A DNA stretch of 64,000 nucleotides from Streptacidiphilus anmyonensis. GTDB lineage: Bacteria > Actinomycetota > Actinomycetes > Streptomycetales > Streptomycetaceae. The notes below the pieces were generated by a model. That model had not been told where the DNA came from and made no database searches. It worked only from the letters and a program-made list of their open reading frames with translations. Both the position numbers and the translations under genes were made by a program. Every line of letters starts with the position of its first letter. The stretch's first letter is position 1. Location of the stretch: NCBI RefSeq assembly GCF_000787855.1, contig NZ_BBPQ01000008.1, positions 135,732 through 199,731 of the forward strand, read 5' to 3'. Below are positions 33,854-41,815 of this stretch, piece by piece.

Positions 33854-35914
33854 GTGGCGCCCGTCACTCGCCGTACCTTCCTCGGCTCCGCCGCCGCCCT
33901 CGGCGCGGCGCTGGGCCTGGATTCGCTGCCCGGCACCGCGACCAACGCGGCCGCAGCCACCACCGGCACGATCACCGACGTCAAGCACGTCGTCGTGCTG
34001 ATGCAGGAGAACCGCAGCTTCGACCACTACTTCGGCACGCTGAAGGGCGTCCGCGGGTTCGGCGACCGCGCGACGATCCAGCTGTCCGGGGGCTACAACG
34101 TTTTCGACCAGCCCAACGGCAGCGGCCGCCAGTACCCGTGGCAGCTGAGCGCGACCAGCACCTGGTGGTGGGGGGTCAGCAAGGAGCAGCTCGCCCAGTG
34201 CGACGGCTCACTCGACCACTCCTGGTCGACGCAGCACTCCGCCTGGAACAACGGCAAGATGGACAACTGGGTCTCCGCCAAGAACTCGGTGCGGACCCTC
34301 GGCTTCATGAACCGCTCGGACATCCCGTTCCACTACGCGCTGGCCGACGCCTACACGATCTGCGACGCGTACCACTGCTCGATCCTGTCCGCGACCGGCC
34401 CCAACCGCACCTACCTGTGGTCGGGTTGGATCGACCCGGCGGGCACCGCGGGCGGCGCCGCCTACGACGGCGGCTCCGAGTCGGGCCTGAAGTGGCAGAC
34501 CTACGCCGAGTCGCTACAGAACGCCGGTGTGAGCTGGAAGGTCTACCAGAACGCCGGCGACAACTTCGGCGACAACGCCCTCGCCTACTTCAACCAGTTC
34601 ACCAGCGCGGCCAGTTCCAGCCCGCTGGCGCAGAACGGCATGGGCTCGGTGCCGTCGACCGGCTCCACGCCGGACGACATCGCTGCCGCGATCAGGAACG
34701 ACTCGCTGGGCAACACGCTTCCGCAGGTCAGCTGGGTGGTCTCGAACCAGCTCTTCTCCGAGCACCCGGACGGCCCGCCGGAGAACGGCGCGCACTTCGT
34801 CAACCTCGTCATCCAGGCCCTGGCCGCCAACCCGGACGTGTTCAACTCGACCGTCCTGTTCCTGAACTACGACGAGAACGACGGCTTCTTCGACCACGTC
34901 CCGCCGCCGGCCGCGCCGTCGGGCACGTCCGCGGAGTTCTACTCGGGCACCAACATCGGCCTCGGCTTCCGCGTCCCGATGATCATCGTCTCGCCGTGGA
35001 CCCGCGGCGGCTGGGTCGACTCCCAGGTCTACGACCACACCTCCGTCATCCGCTTCCTGGAGACCTGGACCGCGGCCATCGGCAAGCCCGCCAACTGCGG
35101 CAACATCTCCGCCTGGCGCCGCCAGGTCTGCGGCGACCTCACCGGCGCGTTCGACTTCACCAACCCCGTCTACGGGCTGCCCTCGCTGCCGGACACCAGC
35201 GCCACCATCAGCCAGGCCACGGCGAACCTGCAGATCAACCCGGCTCCCGGCACCAACTCGATGCCCACGCAGGAGCCCGGCACCCGCCCGGCCCGCGCGC
35301 TGCCCTACCAGCCGAACGCCTGGGTCGACCGCATCGAGTACGACGCCAACGGCCAGATCCTGCTCTGGATCGACATGGCCAACCAGGGCCCGCAGGCCAC
35401 CGCCTACGCCCACTACTCCATCTACGCCAACAACTACCGCAGCGGCGGCCCGTGGCAGTACACCGTCGCGCCCTACGCCAACGGCGCCGACGGCACGGCG
35501 ACCGACTACTTCAACATCGGCACGAACTACGGCAACGGCCAGTACGACCTCACCTGTGTCGGCCCGAACCGCTTCCTGCGCCGCTTCCAGGGCAACGCGA
35601 ACGGCGCGGGCAAGGGCTGCGAGGCCACCACGTACTACGCTCCCGCGCCGAACACCGGCCAGGAGGCCGTGTGGTTCAAGATGACCAACACCGGCTCCAG
35701 CACGGTCACCTACACCATCACCTCCACCAACTACCGCACCGACGGCCCCTGGACCTACCAGGTCGCCCCGGGCGCGACGGTGTCGGACTACTTCAACGCG
35801 GTGGCGTACGACAACGGCTGGTACGACTTCACGGTCACCGTCGACGCGGACTCCTCCTGGAACCGCCGGGCCACCGGCCACATCGAGACCGGCTCGGCCA
35901 GCGTCAGCGGCTGA
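33854..35914 (+). CDS. Tat-exported phosphocholine-specific phospholipase C (phosphoesterase family), copy 1
   Basis: This 686-aa enzyme has a twin-arginine signal (TRRTFLGSAA, residues 5-14; cleavage near 35). A phosphoesterase domain follows (about 40-470), with metal-binding ENRSFDHYFG (near 51), the SATGPNR loop (near 178), NYDENDGFFDHVPPP (near 338) and VYDHTSVIRFLE (near 393). Two C-terminal DUF756-type beta domains follow (about 490-590 and 595-680). Such enzymes release phosphocholine from phospholipids and often help obtain phosphate. The GTG start follows GGAGG. A second copy lies inverted at 38111-40171, and long DNA stretches are identical, implying recent duplication or gene conversion. 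Confidence 0.92.
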   Translation: MAPVTRRTFLGSAAALGAALGLDSLPGTATNAAAATTGTITDVKHVVVLMQENRSFDHYFGTLKGVRGFGDRATIQLSGGYNVFDQPNGSGRQYPWQLSATSTWWWGVSKEQLAQCDGSLDHSWSTQHSAWNNGKMDNWVSAKNSVRTLGFMNRSDIPFHYALADAYTICDAYHCSILSATGPNRTYLWSGWIDPAGTAGGAAYDGGSESGLKWQTYAESLQNAGVSWKVYQNAGDNFGDNALAYFNQFTSAASSSPLAQNGMGSVPSTGSTPDDIAAAIRNDSLGNTLPQVSWVVSNQLFSEHPDGPPENGAHFVNLVIQALAANPDVFNSTVLFLNYDENDGFFDHVPPPAAPSGTSAEFYSGTNIGLGFRVPMIIVSPWTRGGWVDSQVYDHTSVIRFLETWTAAIGKPANCGNISAWRRQVCGDLTGAFDFTNPVYGLPSLPDTSATISQATANLQINPAPGTNSMPTQEPGTRPARALPYQPNAWVDRIEYDANGQILLWIDMANQGPQATAYAHYSIYANNYRSGGPWQYTVAPYANGADGTATDYFNIGTNYGNGQYDLTCVGPNRFLRRFQGNANGAGKGCEATTYYAPAPNTGQEAVWFKMTNTGSSTVTYTITSTNYRTDGPWTYQVAPGATVSDYFNAVAYDNGWYDFTVTVDADSSWNRRATGHIETGSASVSG

Positions 35915-35926
35915 CACGGCTCAGGC

Positions 35927-36358
35927 TCAGGGCGCGCCGGCCCCGACGGGTGCGGGGCGGAGGTGGAACCAGACCCACTTTCCGTCCCGCACCCGGACGT
36001 ACCCCCAGTCGTCGCTGAGGTCGCTGATCAGCCTCAGCCCGCGCCCGGACTCGGCGGTGCGGGCGGCGACGCCCGGCCGCTCCGGCAGTGGAGTGGCCGG
36101 GTCGGTGTCGAAGACCGCGCAGAACATGCCGCCGGTCCGGCGGTCGACGCGGACCTCGACCGTCACAGAACTCCCCCGGGTGTGCTCGACCGCGTTCGCG
36201 ACGGCCTCGGTGACGAGCAGCTTGCCGCGGTCGGCGACGTCCTCGTCGCACGGGGCGAGCGCCGCGACCGTGTGCCGCGCCTGCGCCGCCGCGCGGACGT
36301 GCCGGGGCAGCCTCAGCACAGCGGCCGGCGTGCGGGGGTCAGCTACGCGGGCGGGCAT
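35927..36358 (-). CDS. ATP-binding protein, RsbW/SpoIIAB-like anti-sigma kinase
   Basis: This 143-aa protein is a single GHKL (HATPase) domain. The N box is LLVTEAVANAVEHT (near 49), the D box is FDTDPATPLPERP (near 84) and the G-rich lid is AESGRGLRLISDLSDDWG (near 102). Streptomycetes have many such proteins, which may phosphorylate anti-anti-sigma factors or act as stand-alone regulators; no partner sigma gene is adjacent. The ATG at 36358 has GAGGAG upstream. Its leader contains a perfect 19-bp tandem repeat. It is convergent with the first phospholipase gene. Confidence 0.87.
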   Translation of the reverse strand: MPARVADPRTPAAVLRLPRHVRAAAQARHTVAALAPCDEDVADRGKLLVTEAVANAVEHTRGSSVTVEVRVDRRTGGMFCAVFDTDPATPLPERPGVAARTAESGRGLRLISDLSDDWGYVRVRDGKWVWFHLRPAPVGAGAP

Positions 36359-36370
36359 CTCGATCGCTCC

Positions 36371-36408
36371 TCTGCGGGCCTGGGAAACGTCTGCGGGCCT
36401 GGGAAACG
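36371..36408. repeat. Perfect 19-bp tandem repeat upstream of the anti-sigma gene
   Basis: TCTGCGGGCCTGGGAAACG occurs twice, head to tail without a gap, just upstream of the ribosome-binding site of the minus-strand RsbW-like gene. It may double a regulator site or a promoter element, or be a slippage duplication. Confidence 0.75.
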
Positions 36409-36610
36409 AACCCGGCACGGGCAGGGCGCTCGGGGCACCGGGTCCTCACCCACGACACTACGGACTCCACCCGCCGGATCAGCACGGCGTTGGGCCGCGG
36501 ATCGGCGGCCGAAAGGCGTTCCATCGCGGGACTTAGGTCCCGCCATACGGAGGGTGGCCGTCCTCGTCGTTCCTCGTGCCCGCCGGGCCGCCGCAACATA
36601 ACCTTCGTAT

Positions 36611-38086
36611 ATGACGCCCACGCCCTCCCTGCGGTACGCGTCCGGCCCTGGTCGCTGGGTCCTCGCGGCGACCGTCCTCGGTTCCGGCCTGGCGTCGATC
36701 GACGCCACCGTCGTGGGGATCGCGCTGCCCGCGATCGGGCGGGACTTCCATGTCGGACTGGCCGACCTGCAGTGGGTGGTCACCGCCTACACACTGACGC
36801 TCGCGGGCCTGCTGCTGGTCGGAGGCTCGCTCGGGGACCGGTACGGGCGCAAGAAGATCTTCCTGATCGGCGTGGTCTGGTTCGCGCTGGCGAGCCTGGT
36901 CTGCGGGTTCGCACCGAACTCGGCGACGCTGATCGGGGCCCGCGCGCTCCAGGGCGTGGGGGCGGCGCTGCTCACGCCGGGGAGTCTGGCGATCATCGAG
37001 GCCTCGTTCGTGCCCGAGGACCGGGGGCGGGCCATCGGCGCCTGGTCGGGGCTGAGCGGGGTGGCGACAGCCATCGGGCCGTTCATCGGCGGGTGGCTGG
37101 TGCAGGCCGTCTCCTGGCGGCTGATCTTCGCGATCAACCTGCCGCTGGCCGTGGTGGTCGTGGTGCTCGGCATCCGGCACGTCCCCGAGTCGCGGGACCC
37201 GGCCGCGGCGGAGGGCAGCGTCGACGTGACCGGCGGGGCGCTGATCACGCTGGGGCTGGTGGGGTTGACCTACGGCCTGATCGAGGGGCCCTCGCGGGGC
37301 TGGCAGAGCGCCGCCGTGCTGACCTCGCTCCTCGGCGGCATCGCGATGCTCGGCGCCTTCGTCTGGTGGGAGAACCGGACGCCGCATCCCATGCTGCCGC
37401 TGTCGCTGTTCGCGTCACGGCAGTTCACCGCCACGAATGCGGTGACCTTCGTGCTGTACGGGGCGCTGGGCGGCGTGCTCTTCCTGCTGCCGATCCAGTT
37501 GCAGCAGGTCTCCGGCTACAGCGCGCTGGAAGCGGGGGTGTCGCTGCTGCCGGTGACGCTGATCATGCTGACGCTCTCCGCCCGCTCCGGTCAGCTCGCC
37601 GGGAGGATCGGGCCGCGGTTGCAGATGAGCGTCGGGCCGTGCCTGGCCGGGGTCGGCATCGCGCTGCTGAGCATGGTGGGCAGCTCGGGCTCCTACCTCA
37701 CCGAGGTGCTCCCGGCGGTCGTGGTGCTCGGGCTCGGGTTGGCGACGACTGTCGCGCCGCTCACCTCGACCGCGCTGTCGTCCGCGCCCGCGCAGCACGC
37801 GGGCATGGCGTCGGCGGTGAACAACGACGTGGCCCGCGCGGCCGGGCTGATCGCGGTGGCCGTCCTGCCGGCCATCGCCGGGATCACCGGCTCCGCCTAC
37901 CTGCATCCGGCGACGTTCTCGTCGGGCTTCCACAAGGCCGTGCTGTTCTCGGGCGCGCTGTGCGTGCTGAGCGGGCTGCTGGCGGCGGCGCTGATCCGCA
38001 ACCCGGCCAGGGTCGCGCAGCAGGAGCCCGGTCCGGCGGCCCCGCAGCACAGCTGCGGGTTGGACGCGCCGCCGAACCGGTCGTGA
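36611..38086 (+). CDS. MFS drug exporter, DHA2 (EmrB/QacA) family
   Basis: This 491-aa membrane protein has the 14-helix layout of DHA2 drug:proton antiporters. Motif A is GSLGDRYGRKKIF (near 76), motif D1 near the start is LDxT-like (SIDATVVGIALPAIG), and motif C-type ALLTPGSLAII (near 121) identifies an antiporter. No ribosome-binding site precedes the ATG at 36611, while TAACCT lies a few bases upstream, so it may be translated from a leaderless mRNA. It lies between the two phospholipase genes and its substrate is unknown. No regulator gene is adjacent. Confidence 0.92.
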   Translation: MTPTPSLRYASGPGRWVLAATVLGSGLASIDATVVGIALPAIGRDFHVGLADLQWVVTAYTLTLAGLLLVGGSLGDRYGRKKIFLIGVVWFALASLVCGFAPNSATLIGARALQGVGAALLTPGSLAIIEASFVPEDRGRAIGAWSGLSGVATAIGPFIGGWLVQAVSWRLIFAINLPLAVVVVVLGIRHVPESRDPAAAEGSVDVTGGALITLGLVGLTYGLIEGPSRGWQSAAVLTSLLGGIAMLGAFVWWENRTPHPMLPLSLFASRQFTATNAVTFVLYGALGGVLFLLPIQLQQVSGYSALEAGVSLLPVTLIMLTLSARSGQLAGRIGPRLQMSVGPCLAGVGIALLSMVGSSGSYLTEVLPAVVVLGLGLATTVAPLTSTALSSAPAQHAGMASAVNNDVARAAGLIAVAVLPAIAGITGSAYLHPATFSSGFHKAVLFSGALCVLSGLLAAALIRNPARVAQQEPGPAAPQHSCGLDAPPNRS

Positions 38087-38110
38087 TGCCCTGCTACCGC
38101 TGCCGCGGAA

Positions 38111-40171
38111 TCAGCCGCTGACGCTGGCCGTGCCGGTCTCGATGTGGCCGGTGACGCGACGGCTCCAGCTGGAGTCGGAGCTGACGGTGACGTTGAAGTC
38201 GTACCAGCCGTTCTGGTACGCGACGGCGTTGAAGTAGTCCGAGACCGTCTGACCGGCCGCGACCTGGTAGGTCCACGGGCCGTCGGTGCGGTAGTTGGTG
38301 GACGTGACGGTGAACGTGACCGTGCTGGAGCCGGTGTTGGTCATGTGCACCCACAGCGCCTCCTTGCCCGTGTCGGGCGCGGCGGCGTAGGTGGTGGTGG
38401 CCTCGCAGGTCTTGCCGGCCGCCGTGGTGTTGCCGGTGAAGCGGCGCAGGAAGCGGTTCGGGCCGACGCAGGTGAGGTCGTACTTGCCGTTGCCGTAGCT
38501 GGTGCCGACGTTGAAGTAGTCCATGGTCGTGCCGTCGGCGCCGTTGGCGTAGGGCGCGACGGTGTACTGCCACGGGCCGCCGCTGCGGTAGGCGTTGGCG
38601 TAGATCGAGTAGTGGGCGTAGGCGGTGGCCTGCGCACCCTGGTTGGCCATCCGGATCCACACCAGCGTCTTGCCGCCGGAGTCGAACTCGATGTGGTCCA
38701 CCCACGCGTTCGGCTGGTACGGCAGCGCGCGGGCCGGGCGGGTGCCGGCCTCCTGCGCGGGCAGCGCGTTGGTGGTCGGGCTGGGGTTGGGCAGCGGGTC
38801 GCAGTTGGCCTGCCCGAAGACGGCGCTGGTGCTCGGCAGGGTCGGCGCGCCGTAGACGGGGTTGGTGAAGTCGAACGCGCCGGTGAGGTCGCCGCAGACC
38901 TGGCGGCGCCAGGCGGAGATGTTGCCGCAGTTCGCGGGGGTGCCCAGCGCCGCGGTCCAGGTCTCCAGGAAGCGGATGACGGAGGTGTGGTCGTAGACCT
39001 GGGAGTCGACCCAGCCGCCGCGGGTCCACGGCGAGACGATGATCATCGGGACGCGGAAGCCGAGGCCGATGTTGGTGCCCGAGTAGAACTCCGCGGCGGT
39101 GCCGGAGGGGGCGGCCGGCGGCGGGACGTGGTCGAAGAAGCCGTCGTTCTCGTCGTAGTTGATGAACAGGGCGGTGGAGTTGAAGACGTCCGGCGTGGCG
39201 GCGAGGGCCTGGATGACCAGGTTGAGGAAGTGCGCGCCGTCGTTCGGCGGGCAGTCGGGGTGCTCGGAGAAGGCCTGGTTGGCCACGACCCAGCTGACCT
39301 GCGGCAGCGTGCCGGCGGCCGCGTCGGCGGCGATGGCGGCCGCGATGTCGTCGGGCGTCGAGCCGGTCTTGGCCGGGACGGACGCCATGCCCTTCTGGTA
39401 AAGCGGGCTGGAGGTCGAGGCGCCGGAGAACTGGTTGAAGTACGCGAGGGCGTTGTCGCCGTAGTTGTCGTTGGCGTTCTGGTAGACCTTCCAGCTGACG
39501 CCCGCGTTCTGCAGCGCCTCGGCGTAGGTCTGCCACTTGAGGCCCGACTCGTCGCCGCCGTCGTAGGCCGGGCCGCCCGCGGTGCCGGAGGGGTCGATCC
39601 AACCCGACCACAGGTAGGTGCGGTTGGGGCCGGTCGCGGACAGGATCGAGCAGTGGTACGCGTCGCAGATCGTGTAGGCGTCGGCCAGCGCGTAGTGGAA
39701 CGGGACGTCCGAGCGGTTCAGGTAGCCCATCGTGCGGACGGTGCCCTTGGCGGAGACCCAGGAGTCCATCTTGCCGTTGTTCCAGGCGGAGTGCTGCGTC
39801 GACCAGGAGTGGTCGAGCGAGCCGTCGCACTGGGCGATCTGCTCGGCGGTCTTCCCGGCGGCCGGGGCGGTCGTGCTCATCTGCCACGGGTACTGGCGGC
39901 CGCTGCCGTTGGGCTGGTCGAATACGTTGTAGCCGCCGGACAGCTGCACGGTGGCGCGGTCGCCGAAGCCGCGCACGCCCTTGAGCGTGCCGAAGTAGTG
40001 GTCGAAGCTGCGGTTCTCCTGCATCAGCACGACGACGTGCTTGACGTCCGTGATCGTGCCGGTGGTGGCCGCGTTCGCGCGCGGCGCGCTACCGGGCATG
40101 GCTTCCAGACCCAGAGCCGCGCCGAGAGCGGCGGCGGATCCGAGGAAGGTACGGCGGGTGACAGGCGCCAC
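38111..40171 (-). CDS. Tat-exported phosphocholine-specific phospholipase C (phosphoesterase family), copy 2
   Basis: This second 686-aa copy has the same layout as the plus-strand gene at 33854: a Tat signal (TRRTFLG), the phosphoesterase domain with ENRSFDHYFG, NYDENDGFFDHVPPP and VYDHTSVIRF, and two C-terminal DUF756-type domains. Differences cluster in the signal region, near residues 95-110, around 230-260 and in the linker near 445-470. All visible catalytic residues are intact. The GTG start follows CCGGAGGA. It is divergent from an MFS transporter and carries the same 17-nt upstream block at the same distance as copy 1. Confidence 0.92.
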   Translation of the reverse strand: MAPVTRRTFLGSAAALGAALGLEAMPGSAPRANAATTGTITDVKHVVVLMQENRSFDHYFGTLKGVRGFGDRATVQLSGGYNVFDQPNGSGRQYPWQMSTTAPAAGKTAEQIAQCDGSLDHSWSTQHSAWNNGKMDSWVSAKGTVRTMGYLNRSDVPFHYALADAYTICDAYHCSILSATGPNRTYLWSGWIDPSGTAGGPAYDGGDESGLKWQTYAEALQNAGVSWKVYQNANDNYGDNALAYFNQFSGASTSSPLYQKGMASVPAKTGSTPDDIAAAIAADAAAGTLPQVSWVVANQAFSEHPDCPPNDGAHFLNLVIQALAATPDVFNSTALFINYDENDGFFDHVPPPAAPSGTAAEFYSGTNIGLGFRVPMIIVSPWTRGGWVDSQVYDHTSVIRFLETWTAALGTPANCGNISAWRRQVCGDLTGAFDFTNPVYGAPTLPSTSAVFGQANCDPLPNPSPTTNALPAQEAGTRPARALPYQPNAWVDHIEFDSGGKTLVWIRMANQGAQATAYAHYSIYANAYRSGGPWQYTVAPYANGADGTTMDYFNVGTSYGNGKYDLTCVGPNRFLRRFTGNTTAAGKTCEATTTYAAAPDTGKEALWVHMTNTGSSTVTFTVTSTNYRTDGPWTYQVAAGQTVSDYFNAVAYQNGWYDFNVTVSSDSSWSRRVTGHIETGTASVSG

Positions 40172-40273
40172 TGGGTCCTCCGGAGCTCGAGAGTTCGACC
40201 TGGGGACTATCGGGCCCGCAGATGACGCGGATCCCGGTCCAAGGTGGCAGGGACATGAAGCGGAGCCTACTGT

Positions 40274-40290
40274 TTGGACCAGACTCGTTA
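40274..40290. promoter_or_regulatory. Conserved upstream block of phospholipase C gene 2
   Basis: Read on the minus strand this is TAACGAGTCTGGTCCAA, 119 bp before the start codon, identical in sequence and distance to the block of copy 1. Further shared pieces (CCTGCCAC, AGTCCCC and TCGAAC) follow in the same order. Confidence 0.55.
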
Positions 40291-40345
40291 TCGTTTTGTG
40301 ATCTACGCGCGAAGCCCCGTTCGGACCGTGGACACCTGGACGTAC

Positions 40346-40363
40346 TACCTTCCCGGGAAGGTA
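40346..40363. promoter_or_regulatory. 18-bp perfect palindrome upstream of the Bcr/CflA exporter
   Basis: TACCTTCCCGGGAAGGTA lies 45 bp before the exporter start codon, in the gap shared with the divergent phospholipase gene. Its length and perfection point to a repressor operator. No regulator gene is adjacent. Confidence 0.55.
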
Positions 40364-40407
40364 TCGTGTGCGCTGCCGCCCGTCCCGACCCCGAGGAGCC
40401 GACCGCC

Positions 40408-41631
40408 GTGGACTCCGCCACCCTCGACCAGAGAACCGCCGCCGACCGCACCGCCCGTCAGGGCCGGCTGCGCCTGATCCTGATCCTCGGCGCGCTCTCC
40501 GCGTTCGGGCCGCTCTGCCTGGACATGTACCTCCCCGGCCTGCCGCAGCTCGCCGAGGACTTCCACGTCTCCGACGCGGCCGCCCAGTTGACCCTGACCA
40601 GCTGTCTGATCGGGCTCTCGCTCGGCCAGTTGCTGGCCGGACCGCTCGCGGACCGGTGGGGACGCCGCCGCCCGCTGCTCGTCGGCCTCGGCGGCTACGC
40701 CGTCGCGTCGGTGCTGTGCGCGCTCGCGCCCTCGGCCCCGGCGCTGACCGCGCTGCGGCTGGTGCAGGGACTCGCCGGCGGCGCGGGGATCGTCATATCC
40801 CGGGCGATCGTCTCCGACCTGTTCGAGGGCGTCGCCGCGGCACGCTTCTTCTCCCTGCTCATGCTGGTCAACGGCGCCGCCCCGATCCTCGCCCCGCTCT
40901 TCGGCGGCCAACTGCTGCGGATCACCGACTGGCGCGGCGTCTTCGTCGCCCTCTCCCTCATCGGCTGCGCGCTCATGGCCGCCGCGGCCCTCGGACTGCG
41001 CGAGACCCTCCCCGCGGCGGAACGCCGCCCCGGCGGCCTCCCCGACACGCTGCGCGGCATGGGCGCGCTGCTGCGCGACCGCGCCTTCGTCGGCTACGCG
41101 CTCAGCGGCGGCTTCGCGCTGGCGGCGATGTTCGCGTACATCTCCGGCTCGTCCTTCGTGCTGCAGAGCGTCTACGGGCTGAGCGCGCAGACCTTCTCGC
41201 TCGTCTTCGGCACCAACGCCCTCGGCATCGTGGCGCTCGGCCAGCTCAACACCGTGCTGCTGCGCCGCTTCGCGGTCGAGTCCCTGCTGCGGACGGGCCT
41301 CGCCCTCAGCGCGACGGGCGGCCTGCTCCTGCTCGCCTCCGTCCACTTCGGCTGGGGCCTGCCGGGCGTCCTGGCCGGGCTGTTCGTCCTGGTCTCCAGC
41401 ATCGGCCTGATCGGCCCCAACGGCACCGCCCGCGCCATGGACGGCCACACCGGCCGCCGCGGCGCCGCCAGCGCCCTCGTCGGCCTCCTCCAGTACGGCG
41501 CCGGCGGCCTCGCCGCCCCCCTCGTCGGCCTCGGCGGCAGCGGCACGGCCCTGCCGATGGCCGTCGTCGCCTGCTCCTTCGCCGTGGGCGGCGTCCTGAC
41601 CTACGCCCTGCTGGTCGGCCGCCGGGCCTGA
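40408..41631 (+). CDS. MFS exporter, Bcr/CflA family
   Basis: This 407-aa membrane protein has twelve helices and the DHA1 Bcr/CflA signatures: LCLDMYLPGLPQLAEDF in helix 1, motif A GPLADRWGRRRPLL (near 72), and RLVQGLAGGAGIVISRAIV (near 110). Family members export drugs such as bicyclomycin and chloramphenicol, or cysteine. The GTG at 40408 is chosen for its GAGGAG site; a GTG at 40366 is in frame but lies against the palindrome. A hairpin (GCCGGGC at 41621, GCCCGGC at 41633) spans the stop codon. Confidence 0.9.
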   Translation: MDSATLDQRTAADRTARQGRLRLILILGALSAFGPLCLDMYLPGLPQLAEDFHVSDAAAQLTLTSCLIGLSLGQLLAGPLADRWGRRRPLLVGLGGYAVASVLCALAPSAPALTALRLVQGLAGGAGIVISRAIVSDLFEGVAAARFFSLLMLVNGAAPILAPLFGGQLLRITDWRGVFVALSLIGCALMAAAALGLRETLPAAERRPGGLPDTLRGMGALLRDRAFVGYALSGGFALAAMFAYISGSSFVLQSVYGLSAQTFSLVFGTNALGIVALGQLNTVLLRRFAVESLLRTGLALSATGGLLLLASVHFGWGLPGVLAGLFVLVSSIGLIGPNGTARAMDGHTGRRGAASALVGLLQYGAGGLAAPLVGLGGSGTALPMAVVACSFAVGGVLTYALLVGRRA

Positions 41632-41639
41632 CGCCCGGC
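41621..41639 (+). terminator. Hairpin across the exporter stop codon
   Basis: GCCGGGC (41621-41627) and GCCCGGC (41633-41639) form a 7-bp stem with a 5-nt loop that includes the TGA. No T-run follows. The next 175 bp before the serpin hold no gene. Confidence 0.35.
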
Positions 41640-41815
41640 TCGGCCCGGGGCGCATACCAGCCCCGGCTTCAGCCAGGAATGCCGCGTCTGTGTCTGTAGA
41701 GCCCGTGTCGGTCATGGGCCGCGAGCCGAGCCCTCCGGTCGTGAAATCGGTTGCCGGGGCCTCCGGCTCGTCCCTTAGCCTCGGCTGATCACGGAACGAG
41801 GGGGCGGGAATCGGC

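Noticed and set aside
40222..40407. A longer N-terminus for the Bcr/CflA exporter
   Set aside because: It would translate the palindrome and the upstream region of the divergent phospholipase gene; the GTG at 40408 has GAGGAG and begins just before helix 1.
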